From Devosia equisanguinis (GTDB lineage: Bacteria > Pseudomonadota > Alphaproteobacteria > Rhizobiales > Hyphomicrobiaceae), in contig CAMDMH010000269.1 of NCBI GenBank assembly GCA_945901835.1, positions 1-5,521 of the forward strand: a stretch of DNA of 5,521 bases, written 5' to 3'. The position numbers were made by a program, and so were the translations under genes. Below, one piece after another: positions 1-5,521 of the stretch (positions are counted from its first letter, which is position 1; each line of letters begins with the position of its first letter). The notes beneath the pieces are model-generated. The model had not been told where the DNA came from. It worked only from the letters and a program-made list of their open reading frames with translations, and did no database searches.

Positions 1-1362
1 GCCCGTCGCGCCTGTGGCCGTCAATTCCCCCGCTGCCAGCGCCGCCGTATCGGCACGGTCGGCCACCAGAACCACGCGCCGACCTGCCCCCCGCGAGCGG
101 AGCTGCGGCAGGCGCGGCCGGATCGACCAGAGCGAGTGCGCGATGTTCGCCTTGCGGTAGTCGAACGACGCGCGCACATCAACGATGACTGGGCGCTGCG
201 CCGCTGGTTGCTGAGCTATATCCGTGGCGCTGATCCTGGCGGGTGCAGCGGGGCTCCAAGCCGGCGCTCCGGTTCGTTCAGGCAGCCCCGCACCTGCAGC
301 GATGCCGCCCTCCAGCACCGAAACGTCGTGTCCGAGCTGAGCGAGCCACTGCGCCATCATCGGTGCGCGAATGCCGTCGCTGTCGGCGAGCACGATCCGA
401 GCACGCATCACACCCACCCATTGATCGGTCGCCTGCACGAGCTGTCCGCCCGGCGCATGTTGGAACCCCGGAGCCGAGCCTGCCGTGAACTCTTCGGGCG
501 TGCGCACGTCGATCAGGAAGGTCGTCCGCATCGCATCGGCGAGCCAGCCGGCGACGGTCGCAGCATCGGTGAAGCGAACGCCGCGGGCTTCCGCGAGAAG
601 GCGCACGTGTTGGACGCGTTCGTCCAGCGCGGGATGAGCGGGCGTCGCCGTGCCATGTCGCCGGTTGGCGCCTCTTTCGAGCTCGAGCCCCGCCAGGAAC
701 CAGCCCTGCGTGCCGTTCTCCAGCGCCATTACCGGATTGGGCAGCCCGAGCGCGATCAGCGTCTCCGCCCCGATGATCGAGCGTGTCCGCCCGGCGCAAT
801 TCACGACGATCTTCGTCGACGCGTCGGGGACGATCTCCTGGATCCGCAGCGCCAGCTCCCCGTTCGGGCAGCAGATCCCGCCGGGAATGTTCATTTTCTG
901 GTATTCGCTGAACGGCCGCCCATCGACGATCACGAAGCGCTGGCCCGATGCCCTCAATTGCTGCAGCTCTTCCGCTGTGATGCGCGGCGTATGGCGCTTG
1001 TGCTCGAGCAGCTCCCCGAATGTCTTGCTCGGCACGTTGACGCCGGCGAACAGCGTGAAGCCAGCGGCCTTCCAGCCATTCGCGCCGCCCTCGAGCACGC
1101 TGACATCGCGATAGCCGAGTTTCTCTGCTGCTGCCGCCGCGCGCTGGGCGACACCGTCTCCCGCGTCGAACAGCACGATCCGAACATTGACGTTGGGCAC
1201 CAGCCGCACGATTTCCGGCTCGAACCGGTTGAACGGCACCGACGTCGAATGGAACGGATGGCCCTCGCCGTATTGGCCGTGCTCGCGCACGTCGAGAAAC
1301 GCCAGCTCGCGCGTGTCCGCAAGCCACGCCTTTACAGTGTTCGCGTCGACGACCTTTACCAT
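1..1362 (-). CDS. Multi-domain rhodanese-like sulfurtransferase, C-terminus beyond the left edge
   Basis: The frame starts at ATG 1362 and stays open for 454 codons to base 1, so the 3' end lies outside the window. I read four tandem rhodanese modules, at about residues 1-105, 125-230, 260-355 and 375 onward (the last incomplete). Typical signs are the 'FLDVRE', 'IVDGRP', 'LIDVRTPEEF' and 'IVDVRASF' strands and the 'VLEGGANGW' and 'VLEGGI' ends of modules 1 and 3. Only module 2 has the catalytic loop, CAGRTR with Cys189. Modules 1, 3 and 4 have Asp at the matching place (Asp66, Asp327, Asp435). Rhodaneses move sulfane sulfur through a cysteine persulfide, and Cys-less modules usually have structural or binding roles. 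No signal peptide is seen, so it is probably cytoplasmic. It starts 23 nt after the amidase stop, which suggests co-transcription. The family call is firm; donor and acceptor are unknown. Confidence 0.9.
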   Translation of the reverse strand, partial: MVKVVDANTVKAWLADTRELAFLDVREHGQYGEGHPFHSTSVPFNRFEPEIVRLVPNVNVRIVLFDAGDGVAQRAAAAAEKLGYRDVSVLEGGANGWKAAGFTLFAGVNVPSKTFGELLEHKRHTPRITAEELQQLRASGQRFVIVDGRPFSEYQKMNIPGGICCPNGELALRIQEIVPDASTKIVVNCAGRTRSIIGAETLIALGLPNPVMALENGTQGWFLAGLELERGANRRHGTATPAHPALDERVQHVRLLAEARGVRFTDAATVAGWLADAMRTTFLIDVRTPEEFTAGSAPGFQHAPGGQLVQATDQWVGVMRARIVLADSDGIRAPMMAQWLAQLGHDVSVLEGGIAAGAGLPERTGAPAWSPAAPARISATDIAQQPAAQRPVIVDVRASFDYRKANIAHSLWSIRPRLPQLRSRGAGRRVVLVADRADTAALAAGELTATGATG

Positions 1363-1370
1363 CCGTGATT

Positions 1371-1376
1371 TCCTCC
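1371..1376 (-). promoter_or_regulatory. Ribosome binding site of the rhodanese gene
   Basis: The minus strand reads GGAGGA here, 8 nt before ATG 1362. This is a near-perfect Shine-Dalgarno match and fixes the start of the rhodanese gene. It lies inside the 23-nt gap after the amidase stop codon, so no separate promoter is needed to explain translation of the gene. Confidence 0.8.
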
Positions 1377-1385
1377 AGCTCCCGT

Positions 1386-2570
1386 TCAAGCCTGAGCTTC
1401 GATGTTTCGTATCGCGCGGGCAAGCGCAAGAACAGATCGCTCTCGGTCGGCTTTGACGGCGATCTGCAATGCGACAGGTGTGCCGCAGCTCGTGTGCGCA
1501 GCGAGCGGCACACTGAGCGCGGGATGGCCAGATACATTGAACGGGCAAGTTTCCGCGAGCAGCGCATTGACGACGGGAACATCGACACCGCCCATCGAGA
1601 CGAGCCGCGCGCCCTCGACCGGCGGCTCCACCGCGATGGTCGGTCCCAGGATCGCGTCCACTTCGGCGAACTGTTCCGCCATGTAACGCCTCACGTCGAC
1701 GAGCACCTGGCCTGCTTTCACGATGTCGCCCGGTTCGATCAACGCAGCATAGGAAAGCGACCGGGCCGCGGTCTTCGTGAACCCGCTGGCATGGGCTGGC
1801 CAGTGATCGCGCCAGATCTCGAGTGCTTCTCCGCACACGATGGCGCCGTGGATCTCCGCCAGCGCCGCTTGCTCGGGCAGCGCGACTTCGACCAGCGCGT
1901 AACCTTCGCGAACGAGCCGCGCCAGCAATTGCTCGATACCCGCGCGGATAGTGGCATCCGCCAGCGAAAGCCGCGCGGGATCGAATCCGAGGCGGCGGAT
2001 CTCCGTCTCGGGCTCGGCCGGGCTCACGCCACCACTCAGAGCGAGCCAACTTTTCTCTAGAACCTCGATGTCGGCGGCAAGAAGACCGATGTGATCGAAT
2101 GCATACGACAGCGGCGTCACGCCCTCGACGGAAATGCGCCCGTAGGTCGGCTTCAACCCGAATAGCCCGCAGCACGCCGCCGGCACGCGAACCGAACCGC
2201 CGGTATCCGTGCCGAGCGCGAGATCGGCGAGACCGGCAGCAACCGCCGCAGCGCTGCCACCGCTGGAACCGCCGACAGTTCGGCCGGGCGCGATCGGATT
2301 GGAAACGCCTGGCGTCATCATGCCGAACCCGGCAGAGTCGCTCGCCACTGTCCCGACGATCGTTGCGCCCGCCTGACGAAGCGTGGCGACGCACGCCGCA
2401 TCGTGCTCCGCGATGCGATCCGCGTACAAAGGCAGCCCGGCCGTCCACCTGAGCCCGGCTACCGCGATGTTGTCCTTGACCGCGAGGCGGACGCCGGCGA
2501 GCGGCCCCTCGCCGCCATGGGGCGACGCGACACGATCGACGAACGCGCCATACGGATCGAGTTGAGCCAA
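1386..2570 (-). CDS. Amidase-signature family hydrolase, TTG start
   Basis: A 394-residue protein that hydrolyses an amide bond, probably in the cytoplasm since no signal peptide is seen. The amidase-signature core is complete. The catalytic Lys is Lys32 in 'AVKDN', the glycine/serine loop is 'GGSSGGSAAAV' with cis-Ser102, and the nucleophile is Ser126 in 'GTDTGGSVRVPA'. The 24-residue gap between the two serines equals that of malonamidase E2 and FAAH. 'GLKPTYGRISVEGV' and 'FDHIGLLA' follow as in GatA-like members. It is shorter than GatA (about 480 residues) and close to malonamidase E2 (about 412), so a small-molecule amidase is likelier than a tRNA amidotransferase subunit; no gatB or gatC gene is nearby. 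The start is TTG (2570-2568), supported by a good ribosome site. The substrate is unknown; the variable C-terminal half (about 175-394) would set it. It lies between a MarR regulator and a rhodanese gene. Confidence 0.9.
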   Translation of the reverse strand: MAQLDPYGAFVDRVASPHGGEGPLAGVRLAVKDNIAVAGLRWTAGLPLYADRIAEHDAACVATLRQAGATIVGTVASDSAGFGMMTPGVSNPIAPGRTVGGSSGGSAAAVAAGLADLALGTDTGGSVRVPAACCGLFGLKPTYGRISVEGVTPLSYAFDHIGLLAADIEVLEKSWLALSGGVSPAEPETEIRRLGFDPARLSLADATIRAGIEQLLARLVREGYALVEVALPEQAALAEIHGAIVCGEALEIWRDHWPAHASGFTKTAARSLSYAALIEPGDIVKAGQVLVDVRRYMAEQFAEVDAILGPTIAVEPPVEGARLVSMGGVDVPVVNALLAETCPFNVSGHPALSVPLAAHTSCGTPVALQIAVKADRERSVLALARAIRNIEAQA

Positions 2571-2643
2571 GATCGGATCTCCCCGCAGTCGAGGCCGCGG
2601 GGCGGCGGACTGCCGCCGTGCACCGGTGCGAGGAGATCCAATA
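2571..2643 (-). promoter_or_regulatory. MarR-amidase spacer with palindrome and stem-forming repeats
   Basis: This 73-nt gap holds a perfect 10-bp palindrome GCACCGGTGC (2620-2629), a GC-rich hairpin with arms CGGCGG and CCGCCG (2603-2608 and 2613-2618, 4-nt loop), and a stem between 2581-2586 and 2597-2602 that covers part of the amidase ribosome site. A third pairing, GCAGTC with GACTGC (2585-2590 and 2608-2613), would compete with both. The palindrome may be a protein binding site and the stems may attenuate the operon or tune translation. GC-rich DNA forms such stems easily by chance, so function is only inferred. Confidence 0.35.
2579..2584 (-). promoter_or_regulatory. Ribosome binding site deciding the TTG start of the amidase
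   Basis: The minus strand reads GGGGAG, 8 nt before TTG 2570. No ATG occurs in the same frame between the MarR stop and this TTG, so this site is the main support for the TTG start. The GCGGGG that includes most of the site (complement of 2581-2586) can pair with an upstream CCCCGC in the mRNA (complement of 2597-2602), which could partly hide the site. Confidence 0.65.
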
Positions 2644-3111
2644 TCACGTACGCGCCAGCTTGCGAGTGGGCGCAGCGAAGGATGGGGCCAGTATCGAGTG
2701 CAGCAGATCGATGAAATCCCGGCGCCGGCTCTCGCTGAGCACTCCGGTCACCTTCTGTTCGGCTTCGAACATCGTCGGCAGAAGGTTCTCGAGGCAGGCA
2801 ATCCCGTCGTCGGTGAGTTTCAGCGTATAGGCCCGCGCATCGGCACGGTTCCGGCGGCGCCCGACGAGACGCCGCGCGCACAAGCGACGCACCATGTCGG
2901 CCAACGTGGATCGGTCGATGCCCGTAACGTCGCACACATCTGTTTGACTGGGATCATCAAGCTTCGCGATCGCGTCGAGCACGACGAGTTGGCGGACCGT
3001 CAATCCATGGGCGGCCGTCGCTTGTTCGAATTGATGGTCGGCGAACTGGCTTGCCCGATGCAGGAGATGGATAACGCTATTGGAAATGTTGACTGTCTTT
3101 ACCTTGGCCAT
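2644..3111 (-). CDS. MarR-family transcriptional regulator
   Basis: A 155-residue protein, the usual MarR length. It has an N-terminal dimerisation helix (about 10-33), then 'GLTVRQLVVLDAIAKL' (36-51), a winged helix-turn-helix with 'SQTDVCDVTGIDRSTLADMV' (55-74), a basic recognition region and wing 'GRRRNRADARAYTLKLTDDG' (84-103), and C-terminal dimerisation helices. MarR proteins bind palindromic operators as dimers and usually repress their own and neighbouring genes until a small ligand or oxidation releases them. The start ATG 3111 is secure because an in-frame TGA lies two codons upstream (3115-3117); its ribosome site is weak (GAGTGAG). It is the first gene of the minus-strand unit and is divergent from the AraC-type gene. 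It contains Cys60, Cys78 and Cys106, but none matches the N-terminal sensing Cys of OhrR. The ligand is unknown. Confidence 0.93.
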   Translation of the reverse strand: MAKVKTVNISNSVIHLLHRASQFADHQFEQATAAHGLTVRQLVVLDAIAKLDDPSQTDVCDVTGIDRSTLADMVRRLCARRLVGRRRNRADARAYTLKLTDDGIACLENLLPTMFEAEQKVTGVLSESRRRDFIDLLHSILAPSFAAPTRKLART

Positions 3112-3291
3112 GTCTCACTCTGGTCGAAACGAGTTGATCGGTATCGCCGTCATGACGACGGAGGTGACGCATGGATATTGTTGAAGGCGAATGCCCGCTT
3201 GACGGCTGAAGCGAGAATTTTACCTCTTACGGACATTGCGTCTGCTGTACGTTCCTGGTCCGCGGAGAGGCAGCTTTGGGAGATTTGAACG
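3112..3291. promoter_or_regulatory. Divergent control region between the marR-type and araC-type genes
   Basis: These 180 bp must hold the start signals of both flanking genes. Visible elements are a perfect palindrome CGTCATGACG at 3148-3157, nested in CCGTC/GACGG arms (3147-3151 and 3157-3161), about 37 nt before the MarR start. On the plus strand a TTGACG (3199-3204) resembles a -35 box, followed after 16 nt by a poor -10 (TACCTC, 3221-3226); it is flanked by CGCTT/AAGCG arms (3196-3200 and 3209-3213). I find no convincing promoter on the minus strand. The palindrome is a reasonable candidate for a MarR operator; the promoter call is weak. Confidence 0.45.
3278..3283 (+). promoter_or_regulatory. 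Ribosome binding site of the AraC-type regulator gene
   Basis: GGGAGA stands 8 nt before ATG 3292. It supports this ATG as the start and gives the protein a normal N-terminus for its family. Confidence 0.7.
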
Positions 3292-4311
3292 ATGGCGAGA
3301 GTGCGAGAGCCGCGAGGAAGGGCCAGTCTCATCCAGGGGTTCGGCGCATTCGCCTCACGCAAGGAACTCGACTTCGCAGATCTGCTGCAAAAGGCCGGTA
3401 TCGATGTGGCCGACCTCGCCGAGCCTGACAATGAACTCTCCCTCAATGCGATCGCACGGCTGCTGACGATCGCCTCCGAGCAATCGAATGATCCCTGCCT
3501 TGGTATCCATTGGGCCGAAGCATTCTCGCCCGGCGCGAGCGGCATTCTCGGCTATCTCATCTTGAATGCTGCGTCCGTGCGCAAGGCGGTCGCGGCGGTG
3601 GCGCGCTACATCGGTCTGGTGATGACGCCACTCGAGGTGACATTCGAGGAGGAGGATGGCATCGGCCGGTTGGCAGTGAGGTTCCCGTCCGAGTTCACCG
3701 CGCCGCGCATTCAGTTCGTGAGCTTCGCGATGGCGCTGCTCATCATCCGCCTGCGCAAGCACGCGGGTCAGAACTGGATGCCCGTCCGGGTCGATCTGGA
3801 GCATCGCGTTCTGCCATGTCGGGAAAGCGTATTGCGGGTTCTCGGTCCCAACGTTCACTTCGATATGCCTGTCAGCGCGCTCCACATCCGCGAGTTGGTA
3901 CTCGAGCGCGGCAGTGCCGACGCCGATCAGAGATTGTTCGAGCTGATCCGTCAGTTGGGCGAGCGCATGCTCGACGAGCAAGCGCCCGGCGCTGATATCG
4001 TGGAGGCCACCCGGAAGGCGATCGTGAAGCAACTCGAAAGCGGCGCTGTGCGCGTCCGCGACGTGGCCGAGACGCTCGGCATCGGCGCGTCGACACTGCA
4101 GTCGCGGCTGGGGGCGGCCGACACGACCTACGAGGAGGTCTTGCTCTCGACCCGCCGTAGACTCTCCGACCTTTATCTGCGCGATACTGATCTGCAGTTG
4201 ACCGAGATCGCGTTCCTGCTGGGCTTCTCCGAACTCAGCGCCTTCACGCGTGCAGCGCAGCGCTGGTACGGCGCACCGCCGAGCCATCGGCGCGCGGAGT
4301 TGCGGGGATGA
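3292..4311 (+). CDS. AraC-family regulator with Arabinose_bd-like N-terminal domain
   Basis: A 339-residue protein, the usual length for AraC proteins of the OruR/ArgR/VirS type with an Arabinose_bd-like domain (PF12625 type). The N-terminal effector domain spans about 25-205, with typical stretches 'PCLGIHWAEAFSPGASGILGYLILNAASV' near 68-96 (shown here only as a landmark) and 'FDMPVSALHI' near 190-199. The C-terminal DNA-binding domain has two helix-turn-helix units: 'VRDVAETLGIGASTLQSRL' (256-274), and 'LTEIAFLLGFSELSAFTRA' (303-321) followed by the 'WYGAPPSHRR' end (325-334) that marks AraC proteins. It binds DNA in the cytoplasm and usually activates transcription in response to a small organic ligand. 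It is divergent from the MarR unit and convergent with the FAD oxidoreductase gene; either could be its target. The ligand cannot be told from the sequence. Confidence 0.93.
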   Translation: MARVREPRGRASLIQGFGAFASRKELDFADLLQKAGIDVADLAEPDNELSLNAIARLLTIASEQSNDPCLGIHWAEAFSPGASGILGYLILNAASVRKAVAAVARYIGLVMTPLEVTFEEEDGIGRLAVRFPSEFTAPRIQFVSFAMALLIIRLRKHAGQNWMPVRVDLEHRVLPCRESVLRVLGPNVHFDMPVSALHIRELVLERGSADADQRLFELIRQLGERMLDEQAPGADIVEATRKAIVKQLESGAVRVRDVAETLGIGASTLQSRLGAADTTYEEVLLSTRRRLSDLYLRDTDLQLTEIAFLLGFSELSAFTRAAQRWYGAPPSHRRAELRG

Positions 4312-4318
4312 AGTCGAA

Positions 4319-4364
4319 TCGTCAAACGGAATAGCCAGGTCGATTGGTATTGTCCGTTTGGCGA
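4319..4364. repeat. Inverted repeat 1 of the convergent intergenic region
   Basis: TCGTCAAACGGA (4319-4330) pairs with TCCGTTTGGCGA (4353-4364) over 12 positions with one T-G wobble. Inside the 22-nt loop, ATA/TAT and CCA/TGG can extend the stem imperfectly. It begins 7 nt after the AraC-type stop codon. It may end or protect the regulator transcript, but no T run follows, so it is not a classic intrinsic terminator. Confidence 0.6.
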
Positions 4365-4396
4365 GACCGCGAACGCGGTCCGGCGCCAGTGCGCCG
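4365..4396. repeat. Inverted repeats 2 and 3, two short GC-rich hairpins back to back
   Basis: GACCGC/GCGGTC (4365-4370 and 4375-4380, loop GAAC) is followed at once by CGGCGC/GCGCCG (4381-4386 and 4391-4396, loop CAGT). Both are perfect 6-bp G+C-rich stems, and the first abuts inverted repeat 1 with no spacer. Neither has a following T run on either strand. Confidence 0.55.
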
Positions 4397-4399
4397 AGC

Positions 4400-4436
4400 A
4401 CGACAGGTGAGACCTCCTGGAGGTCGAACCTGTCGT
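4400..4436 (-). terminator. Strong hairpin after the FAD oxidoreductase gene, possible terminator
   Basis: Outer arms ACGACAGGT (4400-4408) and ACCTGTCGT (4428-4436) are perfectly complementary over 9 bp. Inner arms GACCTCC and GGAGGTC (4411-4417 and 4419-4425) form a second stem, separated from the first by symmetric GA/GA spacers that could form tandem G-A pairs in RNA. It lies 11 nt after the oxidoreductase stop codon (4448-4450), where a terminator is expected for the minus-strand gene. No T run follows in either direction, so termination may be weak or the hairpin may serve to stabilise the mRNA end. Confidence 0.5.
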
Positions 4437-4447
4437 CCTGAAGAATT

Positions 4448-5521
4448 TCACTCCCGGTGCGGCTTACCGACGAAGCCCTTGCCAAATCCGGCTTCGTGCG
4501 CGGCCCAGCATCCAGCCACGCGGCCCGAGAACAACGACGGCCCCAGCATCGTGCCTTCGAGGCCGGCGCGGCCGTTGATATGTCCGCCCGCCATGCCAGC
4601 GACTTCGCCGGCGGCATAGAGCCCCGGTATCGGCTCGTAGTGCTTGTCGACGACGCGGCAGTGCTTGTCCGTCTTCACGCCGCCGAAGTTCTTGCGCGCG
4701 AGCGGGAAGATCTGAATTGCATAGTAGGGCGCGGTATCGAACTTCTTCGACGCCCCGAGCGGCTTGCCGAAGTCCGGGTCCTTTGGCAATTTTTCGTCGA
4801 ACGCCTTGTTGTAGCGTGCCACCGTGTCGAGGAACGCCGATTTGTCGACGCCCATTTTCTGAGCGAGCTCTTCGAGCGTATTCGCCTTCTTGATGAAGGG
4901 CGAGTTCTCGAACAGCTCCTCGATCTTGTCGCGCAGCGGCTCGTCCTCGTTCTTGTAGTAGGGATCTGAAATCTCGATCTTCGCGATCATCGGGCGGTCG
5001 ACAACGGCCCAGGCGTAAGGCGGCTTCTGGGCGAGAATGGCCGGGCTCGCCGAGTTGCCGCCCGACAGCGCTTCGTTGTGGAAGCGGCGGCCCTGCGCAT
5101 TGATGTAGATGTTGCCGGGAGCGAGGCGGAACACGAGGCCGCGCTTGTTGTCGGGATAGCGATAGTCCGGCGTCGCGTAGACATAGAACCAGACGTGATC
5201 CATGTGCGTGAGGATGCCGCCCACCTGGGTGATCATGCGATGCCCGTCGCCGGTCGAGCCGAAGCCGGAGCCCTCGAGCACGCGCTCGTTCGCCAGTTCC
5301 GGCTTGTACTGCTTGACCATCTCGACGTTGGAGTTAAACCCGCCCGGCGCCACCACGACAGACTTGGCCGTCACTTCGATCTTGTCGCCGGTCTTCGAAT
5401 TGTGGCCCATGAAGCCGGTCACGCGACCGGTTTTGTCTTTGGTCAGCGCCGTGATCTCGCTGTCGGGAATGAGTTCGCCACCCTTCGAGCGATACGACGA
5501 GATCAGCGCCGTCATCAGCCC
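4448..5521 (-). CDS. FAD-dependent oxidoreductase of the fumarate reductase / flavocytochrome c type, N-terminus beyond the right edge
   Basis: The frame is open from base 5521 to TGA 4450-4448, giving 357 C-terminal residues; the N-terminal GxGxxG FAD-binding fold lies outside, so the methionine at 5515 is internal. Numbered from that methionine, the family signs are 'VVVAPGGFNSN' (53-63), 'STGDGHRMITQVGG' (87-100), 'GRRFHNEAL' (142-150), 'NFGGVKTD' (276-283) and the FAD-contacting 'GLYAAGEVAG' (298-307), then 'GGHINGRAGLEG' (310-321). Members (FAD_binding_2) reduce or oxidise an activated C-C bond, as in fumarate reductase or 3-ketosteroid dehydrogenase. Here 'NFGG' stands where fumarate reductases have 'HTMGG', so the substrate is probably not fumarate. 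It converges with the AraC-type gene. Location is unknown because the N-terminus is missing. Confidence 0.88.
   Translation of the reverse strand, partial: GLMTALISSYRSKGGELIPDSEITALTKDKTGRVTGFMGHNSKTGDKIEVTAKSVVVAPGGFNSNVEMVKQYKPELANERVLEGSGFGSTGDGHRMITQVGGILTHMDHVWFYVYATPDYRYPDNKRGLVFRLAPGNIYINAQGRRFHNEALSGGNSASPAILAQKPPYAWAVVDRPMIAKIEISDPYYKNEDEPLRDKIEELFENSPFIKKANTLEELAQKMGVDKSAFLDTVARYNKAFDEKLPKDPDFGKPLGASKKFDTAPYYAIQIFPLARKNFGGVKTDKHCRVVDKHYEPIPGLYAAGEVAGMAGGHINGRAGLEGTMLGPSLFSGRVAGCWAAHEAGFGKGFVGKPHRE

Noticed and set aside
136..1368. A 410-codon open frame on the plus strand opposite the rhodanese gene
   Set aside because: It mirrors the rhodanese coding frame in GC-rich DNA; the protein is Arg/His-rich with no recognisable domain, while the minus strand shows clear rhodanese motifs and a ribosome site.
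278..1588. A 436-codon open frame on the minus strand spanning the amidase end and the rhodanese gene
   Set aside because: It is out of frame with both real genes, low in complexity and Arg-rich, and resembles no family.
1365..2060. A 231-codon plus-strand open frame opposite the amidase gene
   Set aside because: It is composed of antisense codons of conserved amidase sequence and has no family signature.
1386..2570. Amidase gene as gatA, the tRNA amidotransferase subunit A
   Set aside because: It is about 90 residues too short, has no gatB or gatC neighbours, and sits in an operon with a regulator and a rhodanese.
2459..2935. A 158-codon minus-strand open frame bridging the MarR and amidase genes
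   Set aside because: It overlaps both genes out of frame and is Arg/Ser/Pro-rich with no motif.
3259..3266. 8-bp palindrome TCCGCGGA upstream of the AraC-type gene
   Set aside because: Short GC palindromes of this size are expected by chance in such DNA, and nothing else supports a site here.
3355..4617. A 420-codon open frame on the minus strand opposite the AraC-type gene
   Set aside because: It is a shadow of the regulator's coding frame, runs through the hairpin region and overlaps the oxidoreductase end; it shows no domain.

Overview
This is a GC-rich, gene-dense bacterial window with no RNA gene, mobile element or CRISPR array that I can see. Codon use (strong G/C at third positions), the gene types and the compact spacing suggest a soil or environmental Pseudomonadota. 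A Bradyrhizobium-like alphaproteobacterium or a Burkholderia-like betaproteobacterium both fit, and I cannot decide between them from the sequence.

Layout. Positions 1-3111 hold three genes on the minus strand, read right to left: a MarR-type regulator (3111-2644), an amidase-signature hydrolase with a TTG start (2570-1386), and a multi-domain rhodanese-like protein (1362 to beyond the left edge). The gaps are 73 and 23 nt, so the three probably form one transcription unit. The rhodanese reading frame is open through the left edge; the protein has three complete rhodanese domains and part of a fourth, and only the second keeps the catalytic cysteine. Positions 3112-3291 are a 180-bp divergent control region. 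Positions 3292-4311 on the plus strand encode an AraC-type regulator with an Arabinose_bd-like N-terminal domain. Positions 4312-4447 separate this gene from a convergent one and consist almost wholly of four abutting inverted repeats. Positions 5521-4448 on the minus strand hold the C-terminal 357 residues of an FAD-dependent oxidoreductase of the fumarate reductase / flavocytochrome c type, whose N-terminus is beyond the right edge.

How the parts may work together. The MarR protein most likely controls its own unit. The amidase and rhodanese suggest breakdown of an amide, possibly one whose product carries sulfur to be transferred by the rhodanese, but the substrate cannot be read from the sequence. 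The AraC-type regulator could act on the divergent operon, on the convergent oxidoreductase gene, or on genes outside the window.

No clearly new system is evident. The observations most worth a second look are the chain of hairpins between the convergent genes, the four-domain rhodanese with Asp in place of Cys in three domains, and the amidase-rhodanese pairing.
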